64,000 bases of DNA, taken from NCBI RefSeq assembly GCF_008831285.2, contig NC_045141.1:24227315-24291314 (forward strand). Direction: 5' to 3'. Made by a program: the position numbers and the translations under genes. Shown here piece by piece: positions 11,951 through 25,300 of this stretch. The notes beneath the pieces are model-generated. The model did no database searches and was not told where the DNA came from. It saw only the letters and a list, made by a program, of their open reading frames with translations. Origin of the DNA: Nymphaea colorata. Lineage: Eukaryota > Streptophyta > Magnoliopsida > Nymphaeales > Nymphaeaceae. Every line of letters begins with the position of its first letter. Position 1 is the first letter of the stretch.

Positions 11951-12998
11951 CTAAAATCATACAACCATCTAACCAAGGCCGTGCAGCTAAAACAAGTAGA
12001 TGGTTGATAGAGAGAGAGAGAGAGAGAGAGAAAATAATGATTTTCATTATCTAAAATCATACAACCATCTTCCAAGGCCGTCCAGCTAAAACAATTAGAT
12101 GGTTGAGAGAAAAACAAAAAAAAAAATGTAAACTAATATTAAATGATAAAAATGTCAATGACTTTTTTTTTTAAAATTTTTTTCTTAACCATCCATCATG
12201 TTTGAATTGAAAGGTGTAGATTAGATAGATAAGTGACTCTAAAGCTAGAATCACAATTCAATTTATCCACTTTTTTTCCTATTGAGATTGCATTCTAGTT
12301 TCTTTATACTTAAGGAAAGGGCATTGGAGCGAGCCATATAAGCACATGATAACTCCCTTATGTTTCAAGAGTCTAAAGCAGAAGCTTGACTTCTTTAAGT
12401 AATTGATGAATACATGGTTCTTTAGATTATTTTTAGTTGACCTAATTATACTTATAAAAATGGCACGTTGTGTGCTTTAATTGATGTCCCTTGACATAAT
12501 TATCTTCACCCAAAAAAATGGAACTTCTATTTCGTTTACTGTAGAGAAAATGCCGGTTCAGAGTGTTTGACGATGGATTCACAAGCCACTTTTTCAACCA
12601 ACCCCTTTGAAAAGAGGGAAGGCAAAGGCAAAAAGTTTTCTCAACTGCTTCGATTTGGTGGTAAGATACACGCACCTTGGGTATTGACAACTTAAAATGT
12701 TTTAAACCCATATATGGACTATACTTAGTCGTGTTCACAAAGTCACGGATTTCTTTACTTAAATTGTTAAAAAAGTTTTTTAAGAGAGAGAAAAAGCGGA
12801 AGTGTTTTGGTTGATCCAGAACTCCTAACCAGGATTATGGAAATTCGGCGACTTGAATCGAATCTGTCCATGGGGGATTTCATGGTGCCATGTGTCAAAT
12901 TTTAACTTTTTTTATCAAATTATTTAATATTATATATATATATTAATATTTTCCATGTATTTTTTTAGAAAATGATTTTTTTAAAAATACCACTTGAG

Positions 12999-13001
<3 letters not shown>

Positions 13002-13052
<51 letters not shown>
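13002..13052. repeat. (TA)n microsatellite
   Basis: An uninterrupted TA run of about 51 bp. Apparent Tyr-Ile repeat proteins crossing it on both strands are artefacts. Confidence 0.95.
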
Positions 13053-13054
<2 letters not shown>

Positions 13055-16000
13055 CTGCATGGACTTGAAAAGGTCCCACTTCGTCTTATTTCCGCGGGTT
13101 TCTGGAGCAGACCATCTTGATAGCAAGAGTTTAAACCAACTCAACACCTCTCCACCTATAAAAAAGAGAAGAAAAGGAAAAGATCGAAAGAAACAGAGAA
13201 AAAGGAAAACGAGTTCTCTGTCCTTCACTGTCGTTTCCTGCAATTGGCATCTGAAACCAGAGTTAGCCTTATCCTCTCCCTCTCTGCATTTCGGGCTCTG
13301 CCTTCGGGATATACAGTGTCAAGCAGAAAAGCTGGTGGATACTTGGACAGATTACTCGGTACACAGTAGTGCAGTACGCCTTGGATTCCTGCCCAAACTT
13401 TTATTTGTGTTTCCAAAGCAGCAGATGCGGGAATGTATTTGTTATGGCTGTCTCAGAAGAAGCCAAAACTCTGCCCACCACCAGCCAATATTGCTGTAAA
13501 TGCAGAGTGGAGATTGGAAGGTTTGGTTTATGAAATCCTTAAATGCCTGACTCAACAGTATACTTCTTTTCATTTGGGCAGCAGGATGCCTGCTACTTGT
13601 TATGATAAGATCTGCTGCAAAAGTAAAAGTTTTTACTTTTTTGGGAGATATATCACAGTTAGCTACCTTTTGGTTATAAAATCAAATGTCACAACAGTTT
13701 GATGAGAATCTATGAGTGGTGTTTCTCACCACCCACAAAAAGGCCGAAGCTTTCATTCAACTCTTTATTCCTACAAACTACAGGGTCTGCTTTCGGTGCT
13801 TCGAGGTTAACTCTTCAATTAAAAAACAAAATGCCAAATTTGTCTTTTATTTTATTTAAGATAGAAGGTCAGCCCTTTATGAGTTGGGTGTTATGAGGAG
13901 AGAGGCTCTTTTCACACCCTCTCATGTTAAACCATGACATGCAAATTGACTTGAAGTTAGCTTGATATTTTTTCTTTCTTTTATTTAAGGGTGAATAGTT
14001 AATTCCATCGCCTCTAAGAAAGGCCATTGGCTCTCTCCCTGTGTCTGCCTTCTTAGGTTTAAAGAGCATGCTTCGGGACTTTTTTACGGTTCAAAGTAGA
14101 GTGCACTGGAATGTGATAGTGACCATTCCAAGATTCGTACATGAGTTCTTAAAAGAGCCAGATCACCTTACCGCCTACTACGCTACCACCCCTTTAACTT
14201 GACATTTGAAATGATGGACCATCAATGAGAATTTACTTTTTATTAATCTCAATTGTCGGCACACTTGGGATGGAAGTAGGTAGTCGTGGCTGCATGATGA
14301 GAGACTTACGGCACATTTTTTATACAATTGACCATAGAGATGACCCACACAATATGTCATTCAAATGGAGCTTGACTCTTTATCAAGGTGAGCTGATTGG
14401 TTCGAGCTCAACCAGGGAAGGTGGATCAATAAAAATGCTTATTTTCGTATTGATATTTTGGGGTAATTTTTTTATTTATATATTGGTGCTCCTTAAAAAT
14501 TTAAAATATTATAACGAGTATCCTTTAGCCAGAATTTTCTAGCTTTGCCTCCTCTTAGATGAACTCTGAGTTGGAACTGGAACTGAAGGATGATGCTGAT
14601 CTTGTTGAAATAACTAGTTTGACTCAAGTTAATCAACTAAGCTCAAATTATTTAAGCTTGGTTAGATTTCACACTTTTAAGACAAAAGGAGTTATTGGTG
14701 CAAATAGTGACTTTCTTAATTTGCTTTAATTGGGGGTCTTACTTAAGCAGTGCGTGATGCACATAAAAAAAAACCATTATTGAATAAATCGTGTCATCTT
14801 TTTGCTCAAGAACACCATTGGACTGAACCAGTTGTATGCAAAAAATGAGATTATTGTTATTACCATATTTTAATAAAAAAAATTACGAGCAAACTCATGT
14901 TTTAAATTTTTAGAAAGACTTACCACTAGGTCGAAAACATTTGAACATTTCTGTTTAGTTTTGACGGCGAAACAGTGACAATAACCTAAACACTTTCACC
15001 ATCTTACACTCTGCATGTCCAAGTCTAAAGGATCTGAATTCCTAATAAAAAAGCCACTTAAAATGAACTTTTTGGAGGCTGTTAATTGGATGCTAAAGAT
15101 TCCAATGCTTCCTTCCATTTCTGCTTGCGATATTCATGTGCAACCAACCAATGAGTGCATCCCATGTGCTAACCATTTACTGATCTGATCTAATAAATCG
15201 GAAGTCGTCAAGATCTAGATCGGTGTGCCTCAGCCGCAGCACTGTTTTATGCGAGTCTCCCCAACTCTTTAACTTGCCCATTGAAAAGCAATTCTGCAGA
15301 ACCTTGGAACTCCTAGTTGAAAATTTTATCATCTTTTTCGCTTTTGCGTCACATCGCGGAAAGCAGTTAGTTCTCAACCACTTCCAATGACGACCATCAA
15401 TTAACTTGTTTTGTTGAACAAACGGCTATCGTTATAGTGACGAAAAACAGAAGAACCTGGTAAATAAATTACTTTCAGTGCTTCATACACTCATTAAATA
15501 TGAGTTTGTTGGGAATGGAGAAGTCTTCATTCAGCCACCTTTATTTATGGATGGTGGATTGTTAATCTTCTGTCCACATAAAAAAGGAGGATAGGAGGAA
15601 AGATACCTTGAAGAGGCCCAATCCCTTCTCCCCTTCTCCTGCCTCTAAAGTCTTAGGGCTGCTGAGCCAACTAACAAATAATACTCATAGAAATTGAATT
15701 GATGATCGGGTTTTCATCAACCCAACCAACTACATTACGCCTTTTGAAGCATTCCCCCATTGATTGGGCTGAGTGATTTTTCGCACGCGCGATTCCAACT
15801 TCATGTTGCCGAGAACAATCCGAACTGAGGCAACAGAGACATTACTGTTGAGATTAATTAAAGGATGTCATGAAATGGGAAAAAGGAATAGGCTGAGACA
15901 TGATCCTTTTAATTATCTTATGGCAAGAAAAATAGGAAAGCACTGAGGGGAAAGCCTCTCTACTTGCGAACTTTTAACGTTAGGTAATCAAAAGTTTTGC

Positions 16001-16846
16001 ATATGCAAATCATTTATTTAGTCAGATTCAAATTCAAATTCAAACCCGGATTTTTTAATGAGGCCAGTTCTGGGCCAACTAGCATCAGATCTGATGTTTC
16101 CATTCAGTTGGCTTAAATCGAACATCAGACCAAGATTTAGATTCCGTTATGAAACTGTAAACTGAATCTGAATTCAAATTGTAATCAGATTCGGAATCTA
16201 AACAGATTGAACACAAAAATGGTAGTCACAACTATTTGATCCATCTGAAACCCTACTACTGATGGTAAGCCAAAGCAGTTGCTCCTCCCGTGGTTATTAA
16301 AAAAAACGCCTTCTAAAACTATATCATGAGAAGCCCCAGTTTGAAGTGGCAGGCTAGGGATCTAAATGTAGGAACTTGAACTTAACATTCTTTCATTCAT
16401 ATCTAACTAAAACTCGATTCTAAATCCAAATATGTTAAAACTCGATAAATTTGATATTCTAGAAAGGTAGACGACATTTAATTTGAACCAAATCCATATC
16501 CTGCTATGTACATAGATGCTGTGTTATATATATATATATATATATACACACACGTGGAACTTATGAGTAAACTCATTAACCAATAAAATACTTGGAAAAA
16601 AGAGAGTTCCAAGAAAGTAGAAACACCGAAAGGAAGACAAGATTAGACACCTAACAGCGAAAACCCGGCAGGAAAGGTAGTTTGGTAATTGCGTAATGGA
16701 GAAAACAAACGGCCACTGGGTAGGCAGTAGAATGTCCAAATCCGGCTTCCACGCTCGTTGATTGGTTGACTGTTGGTTCCTATAAGATGATGGCCACTGT
16801 CGCCGACACGAGAAGAAAGAGTGAGAGTGAGAGAGCGGGAGCGGCG

Positions 16847-19291
16847 ATGGCGGGGAAGTACGGGGAGTTGGTAAGGGCGATAGAGAGCATCCCTCTGGTG
16901 GATGCACACGCTCACAATATCGTCGCTCTCGATTCCGACGTTCCGTTCATCCGATGCTTCTCCGAGGCCGAAGGCGATGCCCTCAATGACGTCCCTCATG
17001 CTCTTTCCTTCAAGGTTCTCTCCTTCTCATTTCGTCTTCCTTTATCGTTCTTATTTTCGTTTCGGGTCTTTCGTTCTTACGGTGGAATGAACGATTACCC
17101 GCTGGTCGCGAGAAATGATCTTGATTTTGCACGTTTTGACGGCGTCGATTGTTCAATGATTAGTTGTTGAGCGTCAGGGAGTTTTTTCTTGGACTTCCGT
17201 GTTCCATTGTCAGGATCGGCCGATCCGCAGTCGTGAGAGATTATCTTCATGTTGCACTTCTTGGTAGTGTACGGTTCAGCTGACCAGTTTGTTAGGAGCT
17301 TGATCGCTTTCGAAGGCGATTTTCTTGGTTAACTTGTGTCTGTTCCATTTCTGTCGGTTTATGATGGATCACTCTCTGGTCGCTAGTCGCTGGCGATTGA
17401 TCTTGTTCTTGCACGTTCTGATCGTGTTGGGTTTGGTTAATCATCTTATTAAGATACTTATCACATTTTATGGATCATTGCTTTTTTTTTTTTGTCGCGC
17501 TTTATGGCTGATTATTGACAAATCAATCGAGAGTTGATATTGATTTTACACATTTTCATTATCTCGAGTTGATTCGATCAGCTTTTTCCTTTTTTCTGTT
17601 TTTGCTTTTTCGTATTCCATTGTCATAATTGACCACTTGGCAGTTGTGAGAGATGATCTTCGTGTTGCACTTTTTAGTAGTGTACGGTTCAGCTGACCAG
17701 TTTGTTACAAGATTGATCGTTTTCGAGGGCGATTTTCTTGGTTGACTTGTTTCTGTTTGAATTCTGTCGGTTTATGATGGATCACTCACTGGATGCCTGT
17801 GGCTGGTGAAGCTTATTAAGCTACTTATCAAGTTTTATGGGCCATTGGTTTGTTGTCGCGCTTTATGGCTGATTATTGACAAGTCAACGAGAGTTGATAT
17901 TGATTTGCACATTTTCATGATCTCGAGTTGAGTCGATCAGCTTTTTCCTTTTTTCTGTTTTTGTTTTTTATTCCATTGTCATAATTGACCACTCCGCAGT
18001 CGTGAGAGATGATCTTCATGTTGCACTTTTTGATAGTGTACGCTTCAGCTGACCAGTTTGTTACAAGGTTGATCATTTGCGAGGGCGATTTTCTTGGTTG
18101 ACTTATTTCTGTTTGATTTCTGTCGGTTTATGATGGATCACTCACTGGATGCCAGTGGCTGGTGATTGATCTTGTTCTCGCACGTTCTGATCGTGTTGGG
18201 TTTATTTAATCAGCTTATTAAGCTACTTATCAAGTTTTATGGGCCATTGGTTTATTGTCGCGCTTAATGGCTGATTATTGACAAGTCAACGAGAGTTGAT
18301 ATTGATTTTGCACATTTTCATGATCTCGAGTTGAGTCGATCAGCTTTTTCCTTTTTTCTGTTTTTGTTTTTTCGGTAGGCACGATCAGTTTGGTCGGAGG
18401 TTAGTTGTTATTTCTTTTAGACAAGTTCTATGCTCATTTTATTTCAGGTCGTTTAATACGATATTTCACGATTGTTCGCTTGCTGGTCACCAGAGGCAAT
18501 TTTCCTTTTGTACAAATTGGTTGTGTTCAGTTTGTGTCAATCGGTTGCTCATGCCCAATGCAAACTCTTATCCCTAATCTACCTCTCCTGTACCTCTCTT
18601 GAAAGGGAGGTTACGAGTGTCGTGATGTGTCCATGATTATGTTAATTTTCTACTTGTCAAATTTTGACATGTTTTTTTGTGGAAACTCTTAGTCTCTTAT
18701 AATTGTCATCTATCAATTTGAATCCTTCATATTGCGGGGTTAAGTTGTGTTTTATTTAGGTTCGTACTCAAGCTGTAGATTTCTCAGAATACTAGTTTAG
18801 GGTTATATTTTGTGAGTTAAGTTGTGTTTATTCAGATTCATATTCAAGCGGTATATTTCTCTACTGCAGAACACTAGTTTAGGTTTATATTTCTTTGACC
18901 ATCCTAAATCATCATTGTATTGCACGATTAGGTTCTTTTATAGGCTTGTAGCTTCTCGATCTCAGGATTAGAAGTCTTTGTTGTTTCTGACCAAAATTTG
19001 ATAAGTCTATGCAACAGAGAAGCATCAAAGATATTGCTGGCTTGTATGGCTGCGAGGCATCACTGGATGGTATTCAACAGCATCGCAAGTCATCTGGACT
19101 CCAGCAGATTTGCTCGAAAAGCTTTGAAGCTGCAAAGATATCTGCTGTTTTCATTGATGATGGCATCACTTTTGACAAAATGCATGACATTGAATGGCAC
19201 AAAAGTTATGTGCCTGTTGTTGGTAGAGTACTGAGAATCGAGCGACTTGCAGAGGAAATACTTGAGGAAGTGTGGCTCTCTCTCTCTCTCC

Positions 19292-19325
<34 letters not shown>

Positions 19326-22300
19326 TAAGGACACAAATAGGCATAAAGTCTACCCTCTTAGCATCTTCTGGGTTTATTATTTCATCCTAGGAATTCCCTT
19401 TGTCATGTGAACATTGTGGTTTCTTTTGTGCTAATAGGAGAGTTTCTTTACCATTAACTACTTTAACTGTTTTGGATTCTTTTTTGTCTCATAGTGTAAT
19501 TTTTCACCTCTTCATATCCGTATTGCTAAACTAACAGGAACTGATAGGTTTAACCAAATGGATGTCGTCTCTACAATGTGGCTAATCTCTGAGGCTGTGG
19601 TTTTGCCACCTCATTGCAAGAACTCCGCCTGTGCTGGGAACATTGATTTTATTATATCAATATTTAGTGCCATAAGCTAGATTATCTGATCTCATCACCT
19701 TTTCATATCTGATCTCATCACCTTCTCAGTTCAATTCTTGTTTTACCACCTGTTAGGATTGTCAATGTAGTGATGAGAATACACTGGCAACCAGGTGAAG
19801 TGCTCTTGTGGCTGGGCAACTTAGTAAATATGAAATGGGTGGCAACCTGCTCTCTATCTTTCCTCTAACTTTTTATGGATAGAGTTTTAGTTTCCCTAAA
19901 TTGCAGTATGAAGTTGGATGTTATTTTTGTTTATTTTCAGGGGCTACAAAGTGGGAAGCAATGGACGCTGGAGGATTTCAGCTATATATTCTTGACAAAG
20001 TTAAAACAATATCCTCGGGATTTGTTCTCTAGTGCAATTATTGACATCTACCTCCAGTTACTGTTGTTATAGATACTGTGTTCCTTAACAGGGTCATACG
20101 GCTGCCAGTAAAGTTGTCGCCCTGAAGAGTATAGCTGCTTACAGAAGTGGCCTGCAAATTGATACACATTTTTGCAGCGAGATTGTGGAGAATAGTATTC
20201 TAAAAGTCTTAAATGGTTAGTGAATTTGATGATGCAATATTGTTATTATTATTATTTTTTTAACATGTTCTATTATCTTATACAACCTTTTGAGGTAATC
20301 ATTCTCACTCCTACTATTGTTCAGATGGAAAACCTGTTCGTATCCAGAACAAGAGCTTCATTGACTACATATTAACACTCAGTTTGGAGGTAGCAATAGA
20401 TTATGACTTGCCTGTTCAAATACATACAGGGTAAAAAGGCCAAAGGCAGATTAATATAAAGCTTTCTACTGATTAATTTCTTCATGCACTTGATTAATTC
20501 TTGAGAGCCACATTCAGTTTGATATTCTAATGTTCTCCATCTTACTGGAAAACCTTGCTTGAGAAATTGCTGAGTACAGTGGATGAATATGTCAGATGCT
20601 TATATATGTAGGAGAGTTTCCCAAGGTAAACACTTGAAGGAAAGCCTGATATTTTTTGTCTTGAGATATCTTTCTACAGTAAGATATCCAAATCCCATCA
20701 TAGAAGACTGGAAAAATGCAGATCTACATGGGGAGGAAGCAAAGACTGATGCTTCGGATTGCTGACCGTCTAACCTGTTGGCTGCTTCTTGATCCAAACT
20801 TTATGTTGCTATTTTGTGGAGATCGGTTATTTGACATAGTCGGTCGTTTCTGCTCATTGTTCCACCCTGAGGGAGGAGTATTATGTATTTTTTGGGAGAC
20901 CTATTTCATCACAATCGAATGGTTTTCTGTTTAAGTAAAAAATTGTGCATAGTTCTTGGTAAAGTTGCCATGTCGTCTGTTACATGAAGGCATAAAAGGC
21001 CCTTTTGACATGTTTATTTACTTTTACCTCTTTCTTCATGCTTCATGTTTCTGTGACTTATTGGACAACAAAATTCATTGCTTTCATTAATATAACTTTT
21101 TGCTTAGATCTTCCTTTTTTTTTATTGATTCAGTTTTGGAGATAAAGACCTAGACTTGAGGCTTAGCAACCCACTTCACTTACGTGTACTTCTTGAGGAC
21201 AAGCGATTCACAAAATGTCGGATTGTTCTACTTCATGCATCTTACCCATTCTCACAGGAAGCATCATATCTGGCATCTGTTTATCCGAATGTATACTCTC
21301 CAATTTCCTTCATTTACTTGATGCACTTTGTATCTTTTAAGTTTAGCTTTAATATTATACTAATACCTACGAAAATCAGGTTTATGTTGATTTTGGTTTG
21401 GCGATTCCAAAGCTTAGTGTTCATGGGATGGTTTCATCAGTCAAGCAGCTTTTAGAGTTAACTCCTATAAATAAGGTGATGACACAAACCCCTTCACATG
21501 TTCCCAATCTTTCTGCTACAGGTCCTCCAATATGAATATAACACTTTTTTGATTTTCCAGTGGATTTAGATGATAAAGGTTCTCTTACTTTTCAATATTT
21601 CCTTTTCATGTGAAAGCTTTTCTTAACATGGAATCTTTATGAAGGGAAGTTGATTCTTGTTTTTCATTTAGTTGAGAAGCTTAAACAGCATATATCACCT
21701 ATCTAACTATGTATGCATTGCATTGCTCCAGTAATGCTGTTGTGCATAATTAATAGTCAAAGATAATGCTTGTATTCTTACATCTCGTTGTTGATGATTT
21801 GTGTATTTGTGCTTGCCGATAACTTAGGTCAGCTGTTTTGATAGGTCTTCAGTGCAGTGGCATTAGTACAGTAAAGGAACAACTCTACGAAACTCTAATT
21901 TGTAATCACCTGATATTGCCTATGCTGACATTTTGATCGTTTTGGACATTGTGTCATGCAGTTCTTATAATAACGATAGATTAACAGCCCATATTGCACT
22001 CAAATGTTTCATCAAGATGGATAGTTTATTGCTGATTTGATCATCTTATGGTGTTATTTGTTTTCTCTTTTCTCTTCTTTTGTTAGGTGATGTTTAGTAC
22101 AGACGGATATGCCTTTCCTGAAACATTTTTCTTAGGTATGCTTTTGAACATCACTCTGGATTTATATTTTATGTTTCTGGTCTACTCCCATAATATATTA
22201 TATGAAGATGTCACTGTTATCTCGATATATTCATCTATCTGTTATTTTTGGAGAAAAATGTTATTTTACTTGTAGTTTGTGTAAAAATGCCCGGAGATAG

Positions 22301-25300
22301 GCAAAACAAACGAGCCCCAAGCAAACTGGCATTGAAGGCCAAACTTCAAGGTCACTCCATAACACTAGGGAAATGTGCAGTTAGGCACAAATACATCAAC
22401 ATCATACAATCAACTGACAACATAACTTAGAGAAGCAATGAAATTTACAAGAGGGATCAGTCCTCATTATATACAGCAGCAAGTGGAGGAGCTAGCTGTT
22501 GTCTTGGTCCCAATGACTCCAAACAGAGTTCATGTGGACTAGCCAATCTCAACCCGTTGTCGACGGCTATACTTTACTGTCGAAGCCTTTACTTAACCAA
22601 GCGGATTAACCCATGTACATGACACACACACACACACACACACATGCACAAATTCTAATAGTTTGCTTGCATGGTCCAACTATTGATCCTGTCCATATAT
22701 CTTAAGCTGATGTTGTCCAAATTGTAGCTATAGAACTTGACAGGGTGTCCCACATATCAAAGTCACCTACTAAGCCTTGCCCACTTGGAGAGCAAGAGTA
22801 AAAGAAAAAAAAGCAACAATACTGAAAGCAATTGCTGCACTCAATGTCGTTGAACTTGTTCATTTATTTGTTGTTTCACTGGTATTGCTCGTAAATCTGT
22901 TCTGTAATGTGAAAAATGGGTTTTTTTATTAAATTAAATCCACCATTACCCTACTTTTATTGATAAATAACTACCTAAGGCAAATTAGAAACTTTTATGA
23001 GTAGCAATTTGTTGAGAAAATTTCTTAAAGTTGTATGTATGTGTGTGTGTGTGTGTGAATATTGCTGTTTCTCTGAACCCAAGCTTTTTGAAGTTACTCT
23101 GCACCTGCACGACGTAACATAGCTTTTTATTTCTACCTGTTATCTTAACATAGCTTTTTAATTTTACCCTGTTATATCAAAGTTGGATCACAGCCAACCA
23201 GTTTTGTTAATCTTTAATTTCAACCTATGTCCTTTCAGTCATACTAAATTACTCATGTTCTCTTTTGCTATTTATTGCTGTTGTTTCCACTTACTGCTAA
23301 ACTTCCTCAAATTTATGTCTCTCTTTTAGGTGCAAAACGGGCACGCGAGACTCTTGCTACTGTCTTGTGTGATGCTTGTGAGGATGGAGATCTCACTATA
23401 TTAGAGGCTATTGATGCTGCGAAGAGCATTCTTAGGGACAATGCTTTACAAATTTACAAGGTCAAACAAAATGTCGACTCACCGGAAGCTACACTGTATT
23501 CATCCCAAACAAATAAACTTGTGAAGCAGCCTGCACAAAAAACTGTTCTTGTACGTGTTATGTGGGTGGACACATCTGGACAACATCGTTGTCGTGTAAG
23601 TTATTTGAGTATTGTGTAAGTGTTATTGCCTATTCTAAGTCATCTTACTATCTTAGGCTCCTAGCTTTTGAACCTTAGTCAGATGAGATATATCAGCTAT
23701 GTTTCTCTGCAATGGAGGTGAATTGGATTGAGAAATAGTGTTGAACCAATATTACATATTATCTCCTGATGACATTTCTTACTTAAAATCCTCCATCAGT
23801 CTTTTATTCAAACTTAGCGGACTACTGCTTTCTTCACTTAGTGACAACGTTTGGAAACCCTAACTTTGTAACTAGTTCTTTAGTTGAATAATTGACTTGA
23901 TCAGGTTCATATTTTGAGCCACACTTTATGAGGCAGCAAGTTTTGTCTTTTGGTATTTTGTCATTTGCATTTCAATAGAATGGAAATTTAAAGTTAATCC
24001 ATTATCTAAATGGTATATAAAAATACACGTCTTCAAGCTTAGAATATTCTTGCCAGTTTTTCTCATGAAGAAAGGAGTTATTCTGTACTTTATTGTGATT
24101 GTGTCATTGTTTTGTTGGTCCTAGGTAATACCTGAGAGTCGCTTCCATCAAGTTGTAAAAGACCATGGGGTTGGTCTTACTTTTGCTTCAATGGGCATGA
24201 CCTCCTTTTGTGATGGCCCTGCTGAAGGATCCAATCTTACTGCTGTGGGTGAAATTCGGCTAATCCCAGATCTTTCAACATCATGCAGGCTACCCTGGTA
24301 TGACAGTTTCACCATGCACATTGCTTTTTCAATTCAAGGTATCAGATGGCAATGTTGTTTACATGTATTGTTATTTTCAAAAACGTTAGTCTGATGGATC
24401 CTCAACTTCTGTATTCTTATATTTGGTCATCAAGCTTATTGTATAAATAGTGCAGCTTTCATAACCCGAGTTCTTAGAAGAGATAAGATGTACCAATTAG
24501 AAATCGCATGTCTTTTGTCAGGATCTGGCAACTGGAACTTGATTTCTAGCAAGTGGAGCTTTTATTCATAAATAATATACCTGTACCTTGTGTTTTGTGC
24601 TAAATGTAGCTGAGTAGTTTCTTGACAATGATGTTTATTCACTTGCTCTTCATAATTTTTTTAATGATAGTCAATTGTTATATCAACTATTTTTTCACTT
24701 TTTATGGTGAAACCTGAAACAAAGCCTTATCTGAAATAATCCCCAGAATTGTGTGATCCAACTAAAACTTTTTCTACTTGGTATCAGTATAAAATTTTAT
24801 CATCAGCTGAACTAATTGTTTAAGTGCTGGTACATTGAATGTTCTCGCATTACTGTATTGTAGCTTTTTTCTTTTCTACGACAGTTTAGCTACAATTCTA
24901 TCAAGTAGAAAATATATTAGCATCTAATGTATTTTATTGCATTTATGTGATTAAGGTGGGTCCATCCAGTTGTGCTGTCATGAAAAAGCTCACTATATAT
25001 AAACTACCTGCAAAGAAATTGTGTATTTCATTTAATAGTTAGCAGCCATGGCAAGCAAAAGCTTGAGAAACATCCCTGAATCCAACCTTCCCAGTGCCCA
25101 GTATCTGGATTTCCTGAACAATTTGGCTTTCTTATACAGTCTGATAGGTATTTTTTTGTACTGTTTTGAAATATTTCCTAATATCGTTCTTGTTTTTTTG
25201 TTATGAACGCTTTCAGCATCTCATTTATGTACTATTATGTTAGTCATTATCCTTAATAAATCATCAGAAGAAGATGTGAGCTCTTCATTCTATTTTCTGT

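Larger units (their letters stand above)
11280..12130. repeat. Three copies of a CAACCATCTA...TAGATGGTTG hairpin module
   Basis: A module of about 45 bp (inverted repeat CAACCATCTA / TAGATGGTTG around a loop with CCAAGGC and GCTAAAACA) occurs near 11308, 11951 and 12061. Flanking text is also shared: ATTATCTAAAATCATA before the last two copies, and AACTAATA-TAAATGATAAAAATG after the first and third. A weaker relative lies near 10250-10320. This suggests a small non-autonomous repeat that multiplied locally. Confidence 0.6.
6801..16846. other. Intergenic spacer, about 10 kb
   Basis: Between the divergently transcribed RING-type gene and NodGS. Repeats and LINE/MITE fragments inside it are listed separately. 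A relatively GC-rich island of about 420 bp lies at 8570-8990 without a convincing gene. Open frames here are short, cross microsatellites or resemble no family I know. The stretch 13080-13700 has a TATA-like CTATAAAA near 13157 and mixed composition, and could be a non-coding transcript, but nothing supports a protein. Nothing else recognised. Confidence 0.6.

Noticed and set aside
12972..13499. A 175-codon open frame with long Tyr-Ile repeats
   Set aside because: It runs through a (TA)n microsatellite; the rest resembles no protein and the opposite strand gives the same repeat pattern.
14395..14420. A tRNA B-box-like GGTTCGAGCTC
   Set aside because: The final CC of the B box is missing and no A box or cloverleaf is found upstream.
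20009..20090. A GT-AG version of NodGS intron 3 (acceptor CAG at 20090, or donors at 19998-20001)
   Set aside because: The GTTAAA donor is in phase 2 and the CAG/GGT acceptor needs phase 0, so the reading frame breaks; the AT-AC reading restores it.
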